NCBI GenBank assembly: GCA_022605405.1
Contig: JABYQQ010000025.1
Location: forward strand, 496,001 to 560,000
Source of the DNA: Earliella scabrosa
Lineage: Eukaryota; Basidiomycota; Agaricomycetes; Polyporales; Polyporaceae
Length of the DNA stretch: 64,000 nucleotides
Reading direction: 5' to 3'
Part shown: one piece after another, positions 59,401-64,000 of the stretch
Layout: each line of letters begins with the position of its first letter
Position numbering within the stretch: the stretch's first letter is position 1
The notes under the pieces: model-generated
The model's database searches: none
The model's input: the letters and a program-made list of their open reading frames with translations, nothing else
Told to the model about the DNA's origin: nothing
Translations under genes and position numbers: made by a program

Positions 59401-60084
59401 TGTCTTCAAACGTTCATTGAATTCTCATAGCCGCTTCTCACTACATACAACGCGAGCCTCATGGAAGCGTCGCAACCCTCCATCTCTTCGGAAGTCCTGC
59501 CCTCTTCAGACGTTGTCTCCTCCAAGCCCGAAGACCACGCCATGGTTTGTGATCCCGTGTGGATGTGATCTTATGTCCGCCGCTAAACGGACATGTTGGA
59601 ACTCCAGTCGCAGGCGATCCCGATCGGTAGTGCAACGAGCACGGACAATAATGCATCGAAGATCTCCATCCCTGCAGCCGCGTCTCTCACTCCGAACATG
59701 GCTTCTATGGAGGTCGAGCACGGTGTAGAGGTACGCTCTTACCGCTCTATATGTACACAACGTCTCATCTACACATTCAATGCCCACAGCGAAGGAGTAT
59801 GGCTGCCGACCATGAAAACACGGACGCGAACCTATTGGAGCCTTCCGCCCCTACCGCCGCCCCTACTACAGCCGTTGCCTCCCCCGGGCCTGACAGCCCC
59901 GTGGATTTGGAGGTATGTCGCAATCGGCGTTCAGGTGAATCATATCTCGAGCTAATAGACGTGATATTCACAATAGGCTCTTTCCTCAGATGCTATAGAC
60001 ACGGATGCGAACGGTGGATTGAATGATCCGAATCCAGCTTCTGCAAATGACCCTCCAACTGCATACTCCGGATCCGGCGACTAG
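56451..60084 (+). CDS. DUF6535 membrane protein, copy 4 (long form with exon-series tail)
   Basis: Nine exons: 56451-56522, 56578-56643, 56699-56839, 56897-59209, 59270-59371, 59431-59544, 59608-59730, 59790-59912, 59977-60084 (1,053 residues). Exons 1-4 follow the family: PDDWKPLTPE, ERWKERKNDFTEEEKK, AGLFSAVLTAFNVQSY, FVNSTTPAI, TLWFSSLIFSLSAAS, GIMVKQWLNEYSAG and VLLQIALVLFFSGLLILLW. The soluble half holds two tandem 175-residue units, each with the run RTFTHHAISVFF. Exons 5-9, of 34-41 codons and all phase 0, encode a Ser/Pro/Ala/Asp-rich disordered tail not seen in copies 1-2. Intron 56840-56896 is a multiple of three and has no stop, so it might sometimes be retained. Confidence 0.9.
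58110..59159 (+). repeat. Two in-frame 525-bp units inside DUF6535 copy 4
   Basis: The motif bases AGCGGTGAGCC recur at 58157 and 58682, exactly 525 bp (175 codons) apart. Long near-identical stretches follow, for example TTCACTCATCATGCCATCTC and CATGCTAATCTGTCGA. The nucleotide match is better than needed for protein conservation, so the duplication is recent or maintained by conversion. Confidence 0.88.
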
Positions 60085-62905
60085 ACGGATACAGCGACTT
60101 GGACCTCCCACCATGAGGCACATCGTCGTATATCGAGCCCCAAGCCCGGCTAGCAGTCTGCCCATCCCCCATCCCAATCATCCGTCTCTCCGAGCCGCAC
60201 GCTCATCCAGATTCCCTCCGAGTCTTCTACCCGAATTGATGGTAGTCGCCGCCCGAAGCTTCCCGTTATTCCTCTCCTAGAGCCCCTCCATCCCAGCCCG
60301 ATTCTCCTCCTATGTATTATGTCCGGGTACACAATCGTTCTCCAATCACCCGTCGTATATCAACCTTCCATTCAACGTGCTTCTCAACTCTGTGACTTTG
60401 TGAGACTGTATATATCCGTCCTACCATCCATACACGCAGATTGGTAGCGTCGCCACTATAGCTACATGCATTCCGTCCACCATCCGTTTCGTGTCTGTTG
60501 TATTGTGAATTAGAACCAGTACTATGTCGCACCTTCATCGCTCGGTGACGAGCAACAGGCATCGAGAACGTTCAGGGCTAACACGAAGACATTTCGATCA
60601 GATGCCAAAAACGTACACGACATAATTGTAGACACAGCAGAACGGCTGTCCTCGCTCTTATATCGGACATCCCATCGCCATCCCCGCCCTTGCCTTCGCC
60701 TTCGTGCGATACGTCCTGGGGCGCGCAAGTCCGAATCGCACTCGACCTGGAACACCCTACCTTTCACAGGTCCGCCAGCGAGTCGGTGCTGGTGTCGATG
60801 TCTGCCTGAGATCCAGGAGCCGCGGCTGCTTGGAGGCCGTCGGGGAGGCTCGTGGTAGCACTGGACGTCGACAAGAGCAGCAGCGCACGCGACGTGAGTA
60901 TCCGGAACGCGCGGACCCTTCCTCTTCTCCAGTGCGATCCGCACGAGTACCCGTCCTGCGTCCTTCATCGACCGCATCTCTGCGGCTGCTCGGATGTGGC
61001 GCGACTCGAACCGATGCACCTCATCGCATGCACAAGGAGCCTTGGACGCGCGTACGGACGCGGCTGCAGGTCCGAGTTCGTGCCTCGCCGTATGTATTGT
61101 GTCCATCAGCATAGCATTCTGCAAGGGAGGGCACGCGTCTCCGGACCAGCGCCGATGGGCACGATGTTGCTGTCCGGTCCGGCATCTGGTCAGAGTCTAA
61201 TGTCAGCCTAGAGAGCGTTGAGGGACGCGGGTGGGAGAGTAGGACCTGGAGAGCGGGGGCTTCATGCTTGGGGAGGCTTTCCGACCAGACCAGCGGCGTC
61301 ACGCGATTGGCATGCTACAATGCTCCTGGTGACAAGAAGGCAGCGGTGCTGACAAAGGAGGAGTGTTCGCGCATATATTCGATCCCGCGGCGGTGAGACG
61401 TCTATGGAGCGTGAGTGGAGATGGGTGAACAGAAGCTTGGACGCAGGAGACAGAGGGACGCACCTCGAGCACTGGACCAGAATGCTTGCTATAGCAACGG
61501 GATGGAATTCGACGTTACTTATGGAGTCCCCACTACCAGAGGAATCTGGGCCCGCCCCAGTCATCGAACTCCGGTTGCAGAGCAGCAGTCACGCACTTGA
61601 GGATGCCGATCGAGTCGTACTACCACAACTTGAGCCCATCTGGGGCTCATGGTACGCGTGCCGAGAGAGGATGGGCGGCTGATCATACAGAAGGGTGTCA
61701 AATCAGAGTACAGGAGGACCCGAATAGTGCGTAGACACGTACCGTGCGCCCGGGAAATCAAGGCCAGACGCGAGCAGACAGTGCATGCGTAGAGTCCGCC
61801 GCCGCCGAGAGACGCGAGACGGTGGTAGTCGACCGTCGTGCGGTCAAGGACTGGCCGCTGTCGTCCGTAGGAGGAACGACGCAAGTGGACGAGGCCGGGG
61901 GAGCGGAGAAAGCAAGGGCGGGCATTGAGCTAGGGCAGAGAGCAGTCGAGGCAGAAGCAGCGTGCGCTCAGCACAGGAAGCCCACCGAAGTGGGAAGAAC
62001 GACGCCAGTGTTCGGGTTCCGCTGACAGGCTGGGGAACAGGGGAGGCCGCCGCGACCAAGGTGAATACAAGGAAGCAGCGGCAGGTACGGAGCGACTCGA
62101 TCGAGGGAGGTACATAGAGAAGGCGAGTTCGACTCGTTCAACGACGCAAGCTATTGGCTGCCGTGCAGGGTCACACCGCACGTGCCCGCATGTCACCGAG
62201 GCTGTTCGGTTCCATCGTACGCACACCGTAACGCAGCTTGACGACTACGTGTTCGCGTACGGCCCCCATTTCCTGCCAAGCTCGCGCTCGACTCGCAATC
62301 ACGGTGAGCATAACGCGTGTGTTAATTGATGTACTCAGTAGGCATGACCGGTCGTAACATCCACTGGCGACAGGAACATCACAGGAAGGTTCATGCAGCA
62401 GACGCACATGCTGTACGTACAAATATAGGTCCGTCGCAGCGACAGGGAAGAAGACGGGACCAGGACGAGAGCCAAAGAAACCCAGATAACTCGGACAGGA
62501 CCGAACTGAGAGCGCAAGTCGGGTCGTTCGAGTATCCGCGGATGGTGGTAGGTGGTATGCGAGCGAAAGAGGCTGCGAAGGTGACGGCTCGGCTGTGGAG
62601 TACGCTTGAGCGAGGACAAGCGACTGAGGTGGACGAAGTATGTGCCCATGTTCAAATCGGCCTCCGCGTCAGCAGCGATCACCTCGAGCAGGCCGGAGAT
62701 GACGGCGTCATAGAGCTGAATATCCTCAGCGGTCTGGAGGGTGCGTGCACCGTCGCCGTCTCCCGTCACCAACAGCTTCCATCTTCGGGTCCAACGTCAA
62801 ACCATGCCGGAGGTGGGCCAAGGACACGGGTACGCTCGTGCTCTGCCTCTCCGCTGCCCGGGCAAGCGAATGAGCGCATGACCCGCGATACTGTCCGCGC
62901 GATCG
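60085..62905. other. No gene supported (2.8 kb)
   Basis: Open frames overlap on opposite strands (minus 60522-61124 against plus 60704-61114) and neither shows a domain. A minus frame at 62772-62335 begins with a sensible helix (TLQTAEDIQLYDAVISGL, then a D/E-rich continuation) that might be one exon of an unrecognised gene. Not enough to call. Confidence 0.45.
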
Positions 62906-63890
62906 TCGAACCCGAGGCCAATCCAGCGCCCGATAGAGCTTGGACTTCAGCCAGCACGGGTGCGGTCAGGCAGCCTCTCGCCATTCGAACTTCTGAGGTC
63001 CCTGGACGCCACGGTGCAAGCTCCGCAGGAGATGGACGAGGAAGAAGGGCGTGAGCGAGGTAAGCCCTGCAAGTACGTCCGACGCAGGGTTTCGGACTGG
63101 GCCAGATGCGCACTTGCTGTTGCTGCTCGCAGTGGTGGCTCCGGTTGCTGCTGCGGGTGCAGCATTGTTAGAGGAGAAGAGGGGCCGGTCTCGGAGGGAT
63201 AATGGGACTTGAGACCGGGGTGTTCGTCATCAGAGCAAGGGTGGGAGCCGGAGATGGAGTATCGAGGTCCAAGGGAGCCGTCGTACGAGCGTGCACGCGA
63301 AACGAGCACATCTATGCTCAGGACGACGCATAGCGGGATGGCAAGCGCATGCTTCTGAGCCGCGGTGCGCTCGACCCTGGTCTCGACTTGACAGCTCGTG
63401 TGCCCATGGGGAGCGGGAGGAAGGCCCCGCTACGTGCGCATGTAGAAGCAGAGATGGCCGCTCGATGTGCGATCTGCGGGCTACACACGTTTTAGCAGAG
63501 ATACCAGACGAGGAGCACCAAGCTCACCCGCATATGCTTGCACCCCAGTACAGAGAGCTGACGAAGGCGGGGTACGGCGGCTCGAAAGCGAGCTCGTGGA
63601 GCGTGGATGCCAGTGGTCTTGATCGCCCAAATCAAACGCTAGCCCGTCCTTGAGGCTTTGATGGAGTCTGGTATATCCGAGTCGTGTCTGTGAGGGGTGT
63701 CACCTCTCTAGTCTGACGAAGAGGCCGCGCTTGTGTTGGCTTCCTTCTGGTGCTGAGACGAGGGGAAGAGCCGGGAAAGCAGACTGAGGAGATACTGTGC
63801 TACCTATAATCGGAGGCGACGCAGCGGAGAAGTAGACGTACCTCAGTGACTCCTCGACCAAGTTGCTTCTCAGATCCCGCTGCAGAAGAA
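62906..63890 (-). repeat. Dispersed ~1-kb repeat, copy A2 (near right edge)
   Basis: Second copy of the repeat at 46205-47220, same orientation, diverged by many substitutions and short indels. A possible donor (GGTGAGC near 63527) and acceptor (CCGCAG near 63475) fall at the places equivalent to those in copy A1. If genic, it would be transcribed leftward. It may extend beyond the window. Confidence 0.6.
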
Positions 63891-64000
63891 TGAGTGGTTG
63901 CTCACTCGAGATGCGGGTCATCCAAGTAGCTCACCTTGCCATCCCATGGCCACGTCCCCTATCTCATGCCATCTGCTCGTGCGGACACCTCCAACTCGAG

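Noticed and set aside
60522..61124. 200-codon minus-strand open frame
   Set aside because: Overlaps an equally long plus-strand frame; neither has a recognisable domain, so the coding strand cannot be chosen.
1..64000. CRISPR arrays, rRNA or tRNA genes
   Set aside because: No spaced short direct repeats and no rRNA or tRNA core motifs were noticed by eye; a tRNA scan was not possible, so a missed tRNA cannot be excluded.

Overview
This window is nuclear DNA of a filamentous basidiomycete, most likely a mushroom-forming Agaricomycete (polypore-like). Genes are cut by many 50-90 nt introns with GTRNGT donors and CTRAY branch points. The protein families are ones I know from Agaricomycetes: DUF6534 and DUF6535 membrane proteins, F-box proteins with long C-terminal regions, a Tnp2-type CACTA transposase and a fungus-specific kinase-like family. 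No organism name can be read from the sequence. All family names rest on recognition of translated motifs; no search was run.

Layout. At 0-1.4 kb a partial Atg22-like transporter (minus) lies beside the gene for the complex III hinge subunit QCR6 (plus), the only clear housekeeping gene. From 1.9 to 18.5 kb runs a tandem, same-strand array of kinase-like paralogs (K1-K6, plus a decayed piece K2) in which transposons have landed. A 6.9 kb CACTA element sits inside the last exon of K1 with a 3-bp target duplication. A hAT-type MITE with an 8-bp target duplication sits inside the accessory gene of that CACTA element. A small MITE sits at the end of the K2 fragment, and a 2.0 kb TIR element fills the second intron of K3. 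At 19-25 kb lie a secreted Val/Glu-rich protein and a 17-exon DUF6534 membrane protein.

From 26 to 60 kb the window is a patchwork of duplicated blocks. It holds one intact Dal5-like MFS transporter with three decayed copies or pieces, and four DUF6535 genes (three open, one pseudogene). It also holds an F-box pseudogene and an intact F-box gene, a 7-TM protein, a Cys-motif plus coiled-coil putative transcription factor with a broken paralog, and a 297 bp foldback MITE. From 45 to 49.7 kb and 60 to 64 kb I see mostly decayed sequence, including a ~1 kb repeat present in two diverged copies.

How the parts relate. Apart from QCR6, nothing forms a metabolic pathway. The region behaves as an accessory island where lineage-specific families (kinase-like, DUF6535, MFS) duplicate in tandem or as MFS-DUF6535 blocks and are broken by DNA transposons. 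The observations most worth following are the 2-nt and 4-nt micro-exons of QCR6, the datable nest hAT-in-CACTA-in-kinase, and the kinase-like array itself.
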